This document shows, piece by piece, positions 1 to 12,200 of a stretch of DNA of 64,000 nt; positions within the stretch are counted from its first letter, which is position 1; every line of letters starts with the position of its first letter. Source of the stretch: Hemicentrotus pulcherrimus. Taxonomy: Eukaryota > Echinodermata > Echinoidea > Camarodonta > Strongylocentrotidae. The position numbers were made by a program, and so were the translations under genes. Where the stretch lies: NCBI GenBank assembly GCA_003118195.1, contig BEXV01000518.1, positions 136,362 to 200,361 of the forward strand, written 5' to 3'. A model generated the notes under the pieces. The model made no database searches and was not told the DNA's origin. It saw only the letters and a program-made list of their open reading frames with translations.

Positions 1-938
1 CTAGCTGGGTGATTCTGTGAAATGAATTCCATATGATTCTATTACACATGACCCTTTTTCATTAATGAAATTATCACAAAATCTTTTACTCCCTAATTGT
101 ACAGTCAGTATTCTTAAAATCCCTTGGATACCGTATACACACAATCACCTCTCTGCAAAGTAAAGAATTATCATTCCTATGAAAGCGGATTTCCGATAAC
201 ATTGTCTTCTTTTGCATTAATCTATCAATGTTAACCTATGCTATGATTATCAGTGGGTTTCTTTTCTCTATTGGGGAAAACATAAAATTGTTTTTGTCTG
301 ATGTGATATAATCAAGTAAGAAAGTAATCCACAGCGATGGTAAAGGTCACTGATGTTTTAAAAAAAGAGAGATTTGTTTAAAAATCTACCGAGGAGGTAT
401 TAAGTTACTTGTAAACATTTTGCCCTCACTTGTATGTATCTGCATTTTCACACAATTATGAATAACAGTACCGGTAGAATGGATGCATCTAAAAATAATC
501 ATGATGAAGAAAAAGTTAACATTTCTAAAAACATATTTTGCATCTAGACAGAAAAATCAACTGTTGTTTTTTCCACTCTTTTTTAGGGGGGAGGGGAGGG
601 GGGACTTAGTGCTATCAGAAACTTTGTATCACAGGTGTTGTATTTGTTCTTTTAACATTTACATAACAGCACCAAAATGTAGCCTACTTTAAGAAAATCT
701 CACATTATCAATAATGAGATATTCTTTACACATCAAACCATTTTCTTTCCCACCTCACATACTATCGAAGGATAAGCCAAGAACAACCTTAATTATACAT
801 TTGAATACCTTCTTATAAATACAAATCAATCTGATATTGGTCCAATGCACCATCCAATGATGAACAGATTGTTGCCACAGGCTGCAACAAATAGTTAGCT
901 TATTCTGAACAAGCCCTCATACAGAAAATGACAGAACT
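1..938. other. 3' flank of the Kelch gene, no gene seen
   Basis: AT-rich sequence beyond the end of the Kelch reading frame; in the sense of that gene it would be 3' UTR and downstream DNA. I saw no canonical minus-strand AATAAA signal (TTTATT on the plus strand) here by eye, so the transcript end is unplaced. A G-run cluster lies at 586-603 and the octamer TACCGGTA at 469-476. The short open frame at 483-692 has no recognisable protein character. Confidence 0.6.
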
Positions 939-2873
939 TCACGTCTGATATGGTGGACCTAGGTACTTCCTGATCATAACACATCCATGAAAGCATACAG
1001 CATGTGGCATAGGTTCCAGAATGTCCCATAGATCAAGATATGGATCATAGGACTCTACTTTAGCTACATGCTGCCTCAGTTCACCACCAGTCACATAGAT
1101 CTTTCCTCCTACCACGGTGGCACTTGGTGTATTCCTCTTGAATTTCATGGACTCTGCCTATGTGGAAGTGAATGTTTCAGGATCGTAGACGGCCACTTCC
1201 TTCATGCGGTTCCCACCCAGGATAAAGATGGAGTCGTTGAGGGCAACGGCAGGGAAGAGCTGACGATTGAGTCCAGAGCTAGGGATGGTGGAGCATTCAA
1301 AGGTCTCAAAATCAAAATACTGCACAACACACATAAACCTCACATTGGTCAGCCATCCAATGATGTAAAGTTTGTTGCGGAGGGCCACGACAGCCATCCC
1401 GCTTCCAGTTGGATTGATGGAGCCAATGATATCCCATTTATCCAACTCGGGAGAGTATCTCTCGATCTCAGTCAGGGAGCTATCAGCATCCTCACCACCT
1501 AGCACATAAATCTGGTGGTCATGTCCGATGGAAGTGTGGTTAAAACGGGGCAGTATCAGATCTTGAACAAGAGACCATCTATCGTGTGTCTCATCGTAAC
1601 GCCATACTTCTGGGATAGTTCCCTTGGTGCGATGGAAGCCACCGGATACATAAATAGCATCATCAAAGCTAGCAGCTGCATAGTCGGAATGGTCAAATGG
1701 AAGAGAAGCCATAGGAGACCAGTGGTTAGTCTTTGGGTTGAAGCTAGATACATCAGTTATCCATTCTCTATTATCTATCATCCCACCGACTACTACCAAT
1801 ACCTCTGTCCTCATAGAATGTCTAGGTTTTAGCAGTGCATGATCCCGTCGTCTTCCATTTCTCGCAAGACCTTTCAGATTCTGGGCATCTCTGATCTGCG
1901 ACAGACACTTGCCACTGCCGTGCAGGAAGTGGTGTGCATTCAGAGCTCCAGTTAGATATTCATCACTGACAAGAGGGAGTCTCACTTTTGCTAGAACAGG
2001 TGGTAGAAATTCAATATGAGCTTGATCAGTTAAAGCCCATTGAAGCACAGCTGATAGCACCTCATCCTCTCCAGAAACATTCAATTCATCGCAAGTAATA
2101 AGACACTCCAAGACTGATGCCTTTAACTGAAGAAACTCTTGACATGATGAAACATCCCTGAAGTTTTCTAGAGCATAGTTCCAAGCCCGAGCTCGGAGGT
2201 TGTCGCAGACGTAGGTCTCTGCCAGCTCAACGATCCCCAGACAATTCTGTGGTGCCAGTGAATCTTCCAAAAACTGGCAGCAAGATTCTATGATATGGGG
2301 ATAGTTCAGAAAATGTGCTGTGGCAAGAAGGTCTTGTACCGAATCACTGCTGATATCTACATCACACATATAAACTGCACGGATGATAGAATCCAACGCC
2401 GCACCTTTGATGTTGGTCAGTTCGATACGATCACTGCGACTCTCCTGAAGATCATCGGTGAACATAGCATCAAAGTATGGGGTGCTGGCTGCAAGGACAG
2501 CTCTGTGGCAAGGGAACTCTCTTTCATCTGAAGACACCAATGTCACATCCAAAAGCTTTCCTGCAAGCCTGAAGCCATTCAGTTCTCTTAGGAGCTCACT
2601 TGATTTATGTAGATACTGATATTTCTTTGTCTTGGCCTCCCTCTCATTGTATTCCAACACTTCAGTCATCAATCCATCTGATTCTGTAACTTTGTGGCAG
2701 TCACTATCACTTTGTTGGTGACAGGGACTGGCGTTTTGATCAGCTTCTTCAAGGTCAATTACCTGGATGTCATTAACATTACCTGTCTCATTATTGAGCA
2801 TATAACCCTCTCCAGGTTCATCAGCAGCTTGATCACCTTCTAGATTCTTGCACTGTGTTCCGTCTTCTGCCAT
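939..2873 (-). CDS. BTB-BACK-Kelch (KLHL-type) protein, frame interrupted by TAG
   Basis: KLHL proteins are usually substrate adaptors of cullin-3 ubiquitin ligases. The start is the ATG at 2873-2871 (MAEDGTQ...), with A at -3 and G at +4; a more upstream in-frame ATG at 2966 lies beyond a likely splice acceptor and encodes non-conserved sequence. Residues 1-95 are acidic and low in order. A BTB domain (about 98-207) has the LLDVTLV start and the CHRAVLAAS.YFDAMF core. A BACK domain spans about 212-312. Kelch repeats start near 357, with GG doublets in VVVGGM, YVSGGF, YVLGGE and ILGGNR, a degenerate one in YIIGWL, and a sixth in YVTGGE. Residue 571 is followed by TAG (1158-1160), then 72 more in-frame codons finishing the sixth repeat and ending at TGA 939-941. 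Coding is in a single exon. The exact KLHL subtype was not identified. The TAG may be an assembly error, an allele, a decaying gene or a readthrough site. Confidence 0.88.
1158..1160 (-). other. In-frame TAG inside the Kelch propeller
   Basis: The minus-strand codons run GAA ACA TTC ACT TCC ACA TAG GCA GAG TCC ATG AAA. Frame is unbroken on both sides, so this is a nonsense codon and not an indel. By the usual repeat pattern (YDPET..W..V.SM) the stop sits in the variable stretch before the conserved Ser-Met. The usual Trp position also reads Ser. Termination here would remove the sixth blade and the propeller closure. Confidence 0.9.
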
Positions 2874-2902
2874 AGTTTTATTCAAGTGGTATCCAAAATC
2901 TG
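2874..2902 (-). other. 5' leader and splice acceptor of the Kelch coding exon
   Basis: Read on the minus strand, a pyrimidine-rich stretch ending in TTACACTTTCTCAG (AG at 2901-2900) precedes ATTTTGG at 2899, followed 26 nt later by the ATG at 2873. This looks like a 3' splice site, so the mRNA probably begins with at least one upstream non-coding exon. Confidence 0.6.
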
Positions 2903-3493
2903 AGAAAGTGTAAGAAACAACAATGTGAAATATTTCAAAATGATATAAATGAAAAAGAACAAACAATCTTGTTGAAAATAGAGATGAATTTAATAACTAA
3001 GGCATCACATTAAGACCCTCAATATGGTTAGGATATTTCACATTTCAGTATTGCCCTCTTCTTCTAGACCTAGATCTATTTCACTTTTTTCTTTTTCTCT
3101 TGATGTTTGCTTTGTTTCTTTATTTTTGGTAAGCCTTACTCGTACTCGGCGAGACTTTAAAAAAAGGGGAAATACTTATGGGCAAGCTCTCGATCATGTA
3201 ATTGCTATAGATTACTACCTGTACAGTTTGAGTGACTGATTCCAGCCAGTACTCGAAGGGAAAACCAAATTTCATACAACTAGATATAGATCTAATGTAA
3301 ATATTCCAACGCCAAATTCGATAGGTCGGACTGGTATGAAGAAAAAGAGAACAACCCGTAAGTTGAAGCAATTATAACTAAAAATTTACAAAAAACCAAG
3401 GTAAAATACACATCATCAAAGAAACATAAGGCATCTTTAAACATATGAATGAGTTATAGCAATAAATATTATCGAATATTCATGAAAAATCAC

Positions 3494-3565
3494 CTTCGAA
3501 GTGCAGAGCTCCAGAAATAACAACGTCTTGAAGAGCGCCATCTGTTTTCAGTATCTTGGCAACAG
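3494..3565 (-). other. Possible first non-coding exon of the Kelch gene
   Basis: On the minus strand a segment containing CAGATGGCGCTC ends in TTCGAAG followed by a donor-like GTGATT at 3493. It lies about 0.6 kb upstream of the acceptor at 2900 and its GC content is higher than the surroundings. The 5' boundary is arbitrary. This is only a splice-signal guess; a cap-site or RNA-seq read spanning 3494 to 2899 would settle it. Confidence 0.25.
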
Positions 3566-6500
3566 CGCTGCAGCAGCTCAGAGCTTCTCCAAATTGCCAT
3601 ATCTTTCATTTTATGCAGACTGCCTCAAGATTCCCCTTACTCTCAACCTCCTGTACAAAAGCTTTGTTTTTTTCGATTATTTTTGTGTGTCTAAAAAAAC
3701 ATCATTTTTTAAAAAATTCTTTATAGATTGATAAAATATATTCACTTCATCAGGCTAATTATCAGTCTGTTCCTCAAGCAAGTAAACAATCAATTATAAA
3801 ATATGATATAGACGTGGCAAGTAAATGATCCTCTTGAATTTCATTTTCTCATCCATTCAGATATTCTCAGATCCTTTCTATTAAACAAATCAAGCTATCT
3901 TTCTCTTTTATCTTCAGACATGTCAACCGTCTCATCACTCTGAACACTAGCTGTCTCATATATCTAAAGCCTGACAGACTGTCACTCTCGTTCATGTTTT
4001 CCACCCATCAATCAAAATATAATGCGAATACACTTTCACTCTGTCATCTGACAGTCAATCAAGTCAACTAATCTAATCATATAATCACTCCATATCCTTA
4101 AACAAACTATTTTAGTCCCCATGAAGGTAAAGAGATGTAATTCCTTGGTTAATCATGATCAATCAATCATATCTTTTGGCTTTTAAATAGATAATGAGGC
4201 ATAAAAGTAGTTCATAACAGAACCCAAGGAAAAAATGTCGGTTTCTATTAAGAGGACTTTTACAAAGAGAGAGAGAGAGTGGCATTCTGTCAGGTTTGTA
4301 AGAAGATGATAATAGACTTCCAGTGACTGCATATATGAATGTAATAAAATATCACAATCTTTCTCTTTCTCTCACACCTAGTTCATGCCCGCTTCAAACT
4401 GAACCCTTATCACTGCAATAAACACCAGCTGCAAATAAATGACAGAGTCAATAGAAATGTAATCATTCTACTTCACAAGGACAACATTTTATTACAAACA
4501 AACAAACATATGAAACATAGGTTGAACATAGAGTATGCTTGGAAATAGCTTTGGGTAAGAAGGATTTGGCATAGATTATTCATAGATGCTAAATAATCGG
4601 GATGGAATGACAACAAAAATAAGCAAAAGGGATTCAATGATATACGAATGGAAAGGGGGATATCAATGAAAGATTAATGACTAAAAATGTATCAGAGATT
4701 GGGAAAAGATAAAACACAATTTCACAAACTGATATAATACGTAATTAATTATCCTTTTTTCTCTCAACGTCGATTCTCTTTGAATATTCCTTTCCTGAGT
4801 ACAAAAAACACCTCTTAACATGCACAACATTTATATTCCTTGAACTATCTCACGTATATACATGCTTTATTTTCAACAATTCTTTTTTGCATATTCTGCA
4901 CAGGAATCTCAAATGCCACATATACAGTCTAAAAAAGATGCAAACATTGCTCACGACCGAGTCATTTACAGAACATAACATTTACATCAACAGTTTGTAC
5001 ACACAGTGAGAAACCTCAGTATTTGCTATACTGCTGCTGCTGCTGGTTTAACACACTCCTTACAGCATTTTCTGATCAAATACAAGGTTGCAGAATTTTC
5101 ATTTTTTTTGTAATACGTCCATTATATTTTTAGTACCTCACTTGTTTCATACTCTGCAACACCAAATACTGAATTCACATAAGTGACATAACATTCAATT
5201 TCGACTGGCATCACCCATCAAAATGCTCAAAAGACACTTCTGTTCTTTTAAAAATGCCTGTTTGGGTTCGTGTGAATTAGACATTGCTACCTATTCTACT
5301 AACAGGTCGAGGGTTAAACGATTAACACTCTTGCTGGTTAAAAAAAAAAATCATACTTTTGATGCTGCTGCTGCGATACATATTCGCTAATGATTCCTTA
5401 ATGAGTAAAAACCTATTAATAATTGTTTGTTTCTTTGATTATACTTTGAATATTATCTCACCGTCTCTTTATCATCATAAGCTGCATGGAAACAAATAAT
5501 AGAATAAGATTTATGTCTCTGCCTTCTTCTATACAGATAGTAAATCTTCATTCTCCAAGAATATATAGCTCTTTTCAACGTGAAATATTCCTTCCACAAC
5601 AAAAGATATAGCTATACCCAACTATGACTTGAACATGGGTTCCTTTAATAAAGGAAATTCAGCATTTTATCGCTCCTACATATTGCACTATATATTTCAG
5701 CTTGACCAATAAAAATCTGGATACTATGAAGAGCAGCAGTAACATTCTTTAAGTCAAGTATTCTTAAGATTAACTAAAATTACAAATTTGTTTGTAACCG
5801 GCAAATATGTGATGCATTAATTCAATTGTGATTTGTTGCCAAGTTTGGACAGTTCAAAAAGAGCATGAAATAACAAAACACATGCTACTGTGGATGACTG
5901 CCATGAAAATGGATCAAGAAATTATTCTATATTTGACAAATAGGCTATGGTATGCCGTATGCGAGTTGGCTGTATTTTAATTTTTTGAAGATGATAATAC
6001 TCAACATCACTTAAAAACAATGAACAAACATTTCTGTAAGTAGACAGAATGGACAAAAGGTTTTTGTAATTTTGTATTTTTTATGAGTTTTTTAAATTCA
6101 GGATAATTTACAATGAAGGGGCTTGGAAAGGCTATTAAGAAACACACCCGACTGTACATTGCGTGCATATCCTAAGCTCTATTTGGATGATGATTACTTC
6201 AATGAAACTATGAAGATGGTCATGAACATGGGCTAAAGTTTTTTTACCAAAACATGCATAAAGAGTTGAGGAAAAGAGTTTGTACAAAAGCATTAAAGCT
6301 TTGTTTGTATAATCATAAACATATCCACTGTAACGCAATGCATACAATCTTTTATGTTAAATACTAATAATGTACATATGAAATGGCAGCTCACAATATG
6401 GTTTTACGAATTGACAGAGTTTAAAAAAAAACTCCCATTTTAAAGATTAACCGATTATCAAACCAAGAACATTTGGAAAGTTCAATGTTAAAATATTTTG

Positions 6501-6904
6501 ATTTTTTTCAATTCTAAAACCTGAATTCACTGTGAACAAAGAAGATTAAAAGTTATGAACCTCTATCTATGCAAAACGTACCCCCGTTCAGGCATTATAC
6601 CCTATAGTGTGACCAGCATGGCATGAGGGATCCCAATATAAGTCCTACTAATATTGCAAGCAACACAGCTCATATAATCGCATTTTCGCTGGATTTGGTA
6701 GCATTCTACTAATTTCATCCCATGTATTTTCATTAAAAAATCCTAAGTTTCCATTGGTTTGGTGAAGGGTTTCAAACAAGAGAGAGGGGGAGAGAGAGAA
6801 AAAAAGATTGAGACTCTCCAATATACATCAAACATATTACTCTTTCTGTTGAGTGGTGTTGTCTCATTCCTTTGTTAAATGTTTTGTGCAATACTTGGCA
6901 AGTA

Positions 6905-7107
6905 AGCTACTTAGTTACTGAGCTTTCAGGCCACAGAGCCACTGAGTTACTGAGCTATCAAGCCACAGAGCCACTGAGTTACTGAGCTTCTAAGACCCCA
7001 AGCTACTGAACCACTGAGCCACAGAGCTACCAAGCTACTGAACCACCGAGCCACGGAGCTATATCAAGCCTCAAAGTATCCAAGCAACTCAGCTATCAAG
7101 TACTGAG
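6905..7107. repeat. Degenerate minisatellite, CTACTGAGCCACAGAG units
   Basis: About 200 bp of imperfect repetition of a 16-18-bp motif resembling GCTACTGAACCACTGAGCC, with pairs of motifs forming a higher-order unit of about 34-40 bp. The units have drifted (CAAGCTACTGAACCACC, AAGCCACAGAGCCACTGAG). A related short block recurs at 13246-13288. Confidence 0.75.
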
Positions 7108-7245
7108 AAATTATACAATTGTGTTGAAACTAAAATTATGCAAACAAACTGCTATTTGTAAATATCAAAAAGTGTGAAAATAACCTTTGACCCCTTGTAT
7201 CTCACATGAACAAATTCTTCAATGTAATCACTTACCCCTAATTTG

Positions 7246-7486
7246 CGACCTCCCTGGTATGGGAATACCTACCAGCTATATCTACACAGCCAACAGTACA
7301 GCTCAAAGAGTAACAAACTTCTTATCAAAATCAGATTACGTTGGTTGTTTTATGTCTGAAATTGGCAAATCATCTGCCATATTTGTCATTATAAATACCT
7401 ATCCCTTCTTTAAGACCTACCTGGTATGGGAATACCTACTAGCTATATCTACACAGCCACCAGTACAGCTCAAAATGTAACAAACC
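7246..7486. repeat. Direct duplication, two copies of about 74 bp
   Basis: Copy one runs 7246-7319 and copy two 7414-7486. Each begins GACCT(C/A)CCTGGTATGGGA and continues through shared TACCTACCAGCTATATC-type and ACAGTACAGCTCAAA-type sequence. They differ by a few substitutions and are separated by about 95 bp of unrelated DNA. Confidence 0.8.
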
Positions 7487-8069
7487 TCTGTCAAGCCAAC
7501 AAATACCTAGTTTCCTTTCTATATCTCCTATCCCAACTGGATCATTTTGACGGATAACTTCTAAAGCAAGCCATTAACAATGACAACGACCAACAGATAT
7601 TTCTTCATAACCCTAGTTGTGCATAAATTGTTAAAGTTATATCACAAAAAGTTTTGAGCAAATATTATTTGCCAATCGAGATAAAGTATACCAATATTAG
7701 TGAGCTGCCACTCATTTCTTTTTTCGTCTCTGAAACAAAGAATAAATTAATATGTACATTTGTGTACAAAACAAATAAGCATAATTTACAGGTGGGCTAA
7801 ATCTATGACCAAAGCAACATTCCTTTTACAGAGAGGTAAATATTTTCATATTTTACAATGTTTTATATTTTTTAAATAAATATCTTTTAACTTTATAGAC
7901 AAAAAAACTCCTCATAGAGTATCGCTGAGATGATGATTGTAGGCAAGACAGTAAGAAAAAAAGGTATCCCATTGGCAGTACAAAGCGGATAATTTATCAT
8001 TGTTATCATAACATTAGAAACAAAATCTTTTGTTTTTTTGCCACAAAATTTATATTGGAAGTAGAATCG

Positions 8070-8075
8070 TTTATT
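8070..8075 (-). terminator. Candidate polyadenylation signal of RUSC
   Basis: TTTATT on the plus strand is AATAAA on the minus strand. It is the first canonical hexamer I found leftward of the RUSC stop codon (9117), which would give a 3' UTR of roughly 1.05 kb. Variant hexamers occur nearer the stop, so an earlier end is possible. Confidence 0.35.
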
Positions 8076-9116
8076 AAAGCTATAAGTAAGCATATATAAG
8101 AACCCCAAGCAAATATGAATCATAATTGTAAGAGTTACACTCAAATTCAAAATTCCACTTTTTTAGTATCCCCTTGCAAGCAAATCCCAGTTTTGGTTAT
8201 AAAATGAAATTCCTGTAAAATAAAATAATAAATTCCATAGACATAACCTGAATATTAGCTTTCACATGAATTAATATCATTCATTCAATATCAATGAATC
8301 TATGAACAAATAGTATATTTTAGCAAATCTGACTTTGCTTTAAATTTTGATTTGGTCACTTAAAAAACATGTTACTATGAATAATGCCTTTCTTGTTTGT
8401 TTGTCAAGTATAAATTTTAAGATTATTTTTTTCTCCATAACATCATAAAAAGTAGTCTTCATAAAGTTTGCCACTTTATGTAATATTTGAGCTTCCTCAT
8501 ATGTTGTATAGTTTAAAGTCAGGCAGGATGAAAGCTGCAAATGTCAATAGCTGCACTTACTGTATTTTTGTTAATAGGTCCAACTGCATTGCAAATGTAA
8601 TGATTGAAGACATGATGTGCACAAGTAAATTTGTTTGCATAAAAAATCACCAAACTTGCTTTAATAAACAGACTAGTATATATCATTCTCTTTCATAGCT
8701 TTATAAATTGAATTGATTTTTGCATGATTTTAAAAAGATGAGAGTATATATTAAAGCATTTTATCACATTCCTAATAACAGTGATATTTTCTTTGCATCA
8801 CAGTTTCATCTTAAAAGTGTGCATTTTCAGCTTGTCAAATGGCAGGTTAAGTGATTTTAAGTACACATGCCAAGTCCGATTTGCTGCATTCTCGTAAGAG
8901 AGATAATCAAGCAATATTCACAAGTCCAGAAGAGCATCCTATAGCCTCATTCTGAACTGCATGCAGGTGAAGTTTGAAAACAAGCAGAGTGTATATATAC
9001 ACACGGCAACTTGTACATCAGTGTCATATCGGAGGCCTTCGTGACCTCATCTATGGATCTTCGTCGTCATGGCGATGTCGTTACGGACGTGATTTGTCAG
9101 GAGGGCAGGACCGTCT
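8076..9116 (-). other. Probable 3' UTR of RUSC
   Basis: Sequence between the stop codon of the SH3 exon and the first canonical AATAAA on the minus strand. AT-rich, with no long conserved-looking open frame. Assignment follows only from position and strand. Confidence 0.45.
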
Positions 9117-9288
9117 TCATTCCAGACCCTGGACGTACTCGACGTGGACCAAGCCCGACTCGTTGCCATGGGAACAGAGTAACCATTCTTGATCCACCTG
9201 TCTGTCGACGGTGAGGACATCGCCCTTGGAGAAGCACAGCTCACCTTCGGTCATGGTGACATGGTGGCACAGAGCCTTGACTGGACTC
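9117..9288 (-). CDS. RUSC: RUSC last exon: SH3 domain and stop
   Basis: The acceptor CCATGTTACAG precedes GAGTCC at 9288. With the GG carried over it reads G-SPVKALCHHV... through GLVHVEYVQGLE and TGA at 9119-9117. SH3 hallmarks are ALCHH (ALYDY position), ELCFSKGD, EWLLC (Trp ligand site) and GLV..EYV. The typical Pro of the GxVPxNYV motif is His-Val here, so peptide affinity may differ. The whole SH3 domain is encoded by this one exon. Confidence 0.92.
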
Positions 9289-12200
9289 CTGTAACATGGG
9301 GAGAGGTGGACAAAGGCCGGGCATAAGAAAGATTAGAGAAATAATGGTGAATGCATCAACAGAATCTCACTGGTGACATGAGTTTCAAAGGGCACATAAT
9401 TTACTGTTTTTCAACTGATATGGTTCAATCATATGACATGTTGTGTTTGGTTTGTAATTTACTGATAAGCTTAACTCCACTTCGGACTTGATTCAATAAG
9501 ATGGCAAAAGAGGAAATTTTCAAAGACACCAAGAGAGATCTTGGTGTGAATGTGGACCACTGAGAAGTAGTATATGTAATACAAAAAAATCAGAAAGAGA
9601 AAAAGATCCATCATTGGATAAGACTTTCATAAGACTTTCATAAGACTTTTGTTTAATCATTATCAGAATAAATTGTTAAGCCTCAGAGGGGAACAGCGAG
9701 AATCAAACCACTATAGGCCTGTCCTCATCAGCTCGAGTTTGCCAAATAACCTGATTTTTTAACTATCCCAATCGTAAATTAGCCAGATAATTGCGTCCTC
9801 ATCAGCCCACAGTTTGGTCAAGAAAATATCCCTAGAAATCTTGGTCTTGTTTTAAAAAACGTCCTGCTATCTGGGAAATAATGGGCTAATTTGCGCCTGT
9901 CCGAGCTAGTTTGTGACGGGCGTCTGTGATGATCAGTCTGGTGAAGCGCAATTTTGAGCTTTGGGATAATATCACGAGACTGGAAATAGCGGGTTATTTG
10001 GCAAACTCGAGCTGATGAAGTCAGGCCTTAATAACCCACAAGCCTATAATGCTAGGTGTGACCTATGACCGCTAGCTTACCCTGGGCTTGTTTTGTTGGG
10101 TGATGTTGGTGGATGGTGTTGACATGGGCTCTGTCCATCGGCGACCTGTCTAACTTCATTCTCCATGGATGGGCTAGGTGGGGGTGTAGATGGTACAGGC
10201 TTGGGCTCTACCTGGGGCTGCGGGGGCATCATCTGATTCCACATCTTGGAGAAGCTGCAGACAACATCAAATATTTCAATGAAAACTCAAATACATACAT
10301 TTTTAGTCAATTGTTATATATGGTTGATGAAAAGTTCATGACATTTTAATAATGACATCTTTATTCAGGAGTCATTACTCTGTTAAATACTAAGTCTGAG
10401 ATAACTAAGACTGCATTTATCTATTGAAGAAGAAAAAAATTTATCTAAGATTCGATATTTTTATCCCATAGGTTGACCAATTTTTCACTGAGTCAAAAGC
10501 AAGCACATGTATACGTTAAGATAAGGTGCTGAACTCATTTAGAAATGAAATTATCTTTGTTTCATCTTGTTATTTTCCTGAACCGACTCCATTAACCTTA
10601 CTCTAAATAGAGCCTTAGAGGGAAAATGAACTTCATTTTCATTGATTATCATATTCACAGTAACTTTAGGCCTGTCATCATCAGCTTGAGTTTTCCAAAT
10701 AACCAGCTATTTTCAGACTTCGGATATTATCCTGAAGCTCGAAATTGATTCTTCACCAAACCGATACGCTCATCACAAACTAGCTCGGACAGGCGCAAAT
10801 TAGCCCGCTCTTTCCTAAATAACGGGATATTTTGGAAACAAAACAAGATTTCTCGCGACATTTTCTCAACCAAATATCCGCTAATTGCAACTGCGGGCTG
10901 ATGAAGGTGCAAATTAACTGGTTAATTTTCGATTGGGTTTGTTAAAATAGCTACCGGTAAGCTGATGATGACAGGCCTTTTTTTAACTTAAAAAAAATTC
11001 ACCTTGATCCAATCTTGCCCCATCCAGATGAGAAGCTCTGTGATACCATGGATCCTTGTACATCCACGCTCTTACTCCTCCTGCCCACATCGTACTTAGA
11101 GCCGGTCTGTCCGGTCCTTGATGGCGCCCTCTCTGGTTGCTGCGCTGCAACGGAGGTCGCAAAGTCCTTGATCCATCCGAGCGACCATCTGTTCGACTGA
11201 CCATTCACAGGGTTCGGCCTCATTGGACCGCTCCCTGCCTCCAGTTCATGTCCCGATACATTCTCCACAGGGGTGCTATTCACTGTCCTCAACAGCCTTC
11301 CTTGTGCGGTAGGCTGTTCTGAAGACTCCTGCCGCCCTGCTGGAGTTACTCTGCGCATGTTGCGCATGACAGTCATTGAGCTATACATGCCAGTGTTATT
11401 CTGCCTCTGTGAGGGCGCTCCGTCGCATCTCGGCGCCCGCCCAAAGAGGTGTACGGTGGGGAATCCACTCGTCGTATTACCTCCCTCTGCGTGGTGGTGT
11501 CTTGCATCCACCAGGCTGTTGGTGTTGAGTCCACCAAGTTGTGCAACTTCCTTGTGCTGTTCCATGAGCTGCTCTTTCTCCCTCTGCCTCATGTTCTCTG
11601 CCTGGATGTAACCGTACTCAAAACCATGGTCAAGATTGAAGGGGAGCTGAGCGAGAGGTTGAACAGCCACAAGAAGATCGCTGGAGAGTTGTTGGAAGGG
11701 GGCAGTGTTGATCAAAGAAAGAAATGCGGTGGGCTCATAAAGACGTTTGATGGATTCTGGAAAGAATGAAATGAAACAACGGTCATTGAATGACTCAGAC
11801 TGCCATCATGAGTAATTGAGTATATTGAGAGTATCTTTGGATGCATGGACAAACTCAAATACAGTCATTGATGAGGTCCATTTACTAATTTCCTGTCACA
11901 TGTTTAAGACAAAAAAATATTTTCAATAAATGTTTACTAGAAAAAGTTTATGACAAGAATTCAATCTCCAATGAAAGCTTGTTAATGCAAATATAGGTTT
12001 CTCACAAAGAAGTAATTAAATCAACCAAATTTCATAATAAAAAAAATACAAACAGCACCATCTTTAGTTGGAATCAGGAACAGTCTTACACTTTGGCATG
12101 ACGCATTCCTCTCACAATTTCTCTGAGATGGCACTTTTAACCTCACTGGTTTACCACCTCTACCCTATAATGGCCACAGAGTGATGATCACTTAGCAACC

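Larger units (their letters stand above)
3566..8069. other. Intergenic region between the Kelch gene and RUSC 3' end
   Basis: AT-rich, no recognisable coding sequence on either strand. It includes a short GA tract near 4269-4281, a degenerate minisatellite at 6905-7107 and a direct duplication at 7246-7486, listed separately. Both neighbouring genes are read leftward, so this stretch should hold the RUSC polyadenylation region on its right and Kelch upstream sequences on its left. Confidence 0.6.

Noticed and set aside
1158..1220. A short intron removing the TAG from the Kelch frame
   Set aside because: CACATAG could act as an acceptor, but the only donor-like GT nearby (GGGTGGGA) would remove 59 nt, shift frame and delete conserved Kelch residues.
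2874..2966. Upstream in-frame ATG at 2966 as start of the Kelch protein
   Set aside because: The extra 31 residues are hydrophobic and not family-like, they span a convincing splice acceptor at 2900, and the ATG at 2873 has the better context.
6905..7107. CRISPR-like array
   Set aside because: The repeats are contiguous and degenerate with no unique spacers, in animal DNA; it is a minisatellite.
11273..11611. 112-codon plus-strand frame with many Cys residues
   Set aside because: It is antisense to the long RUSC exon and open only because of that exon's codon use.
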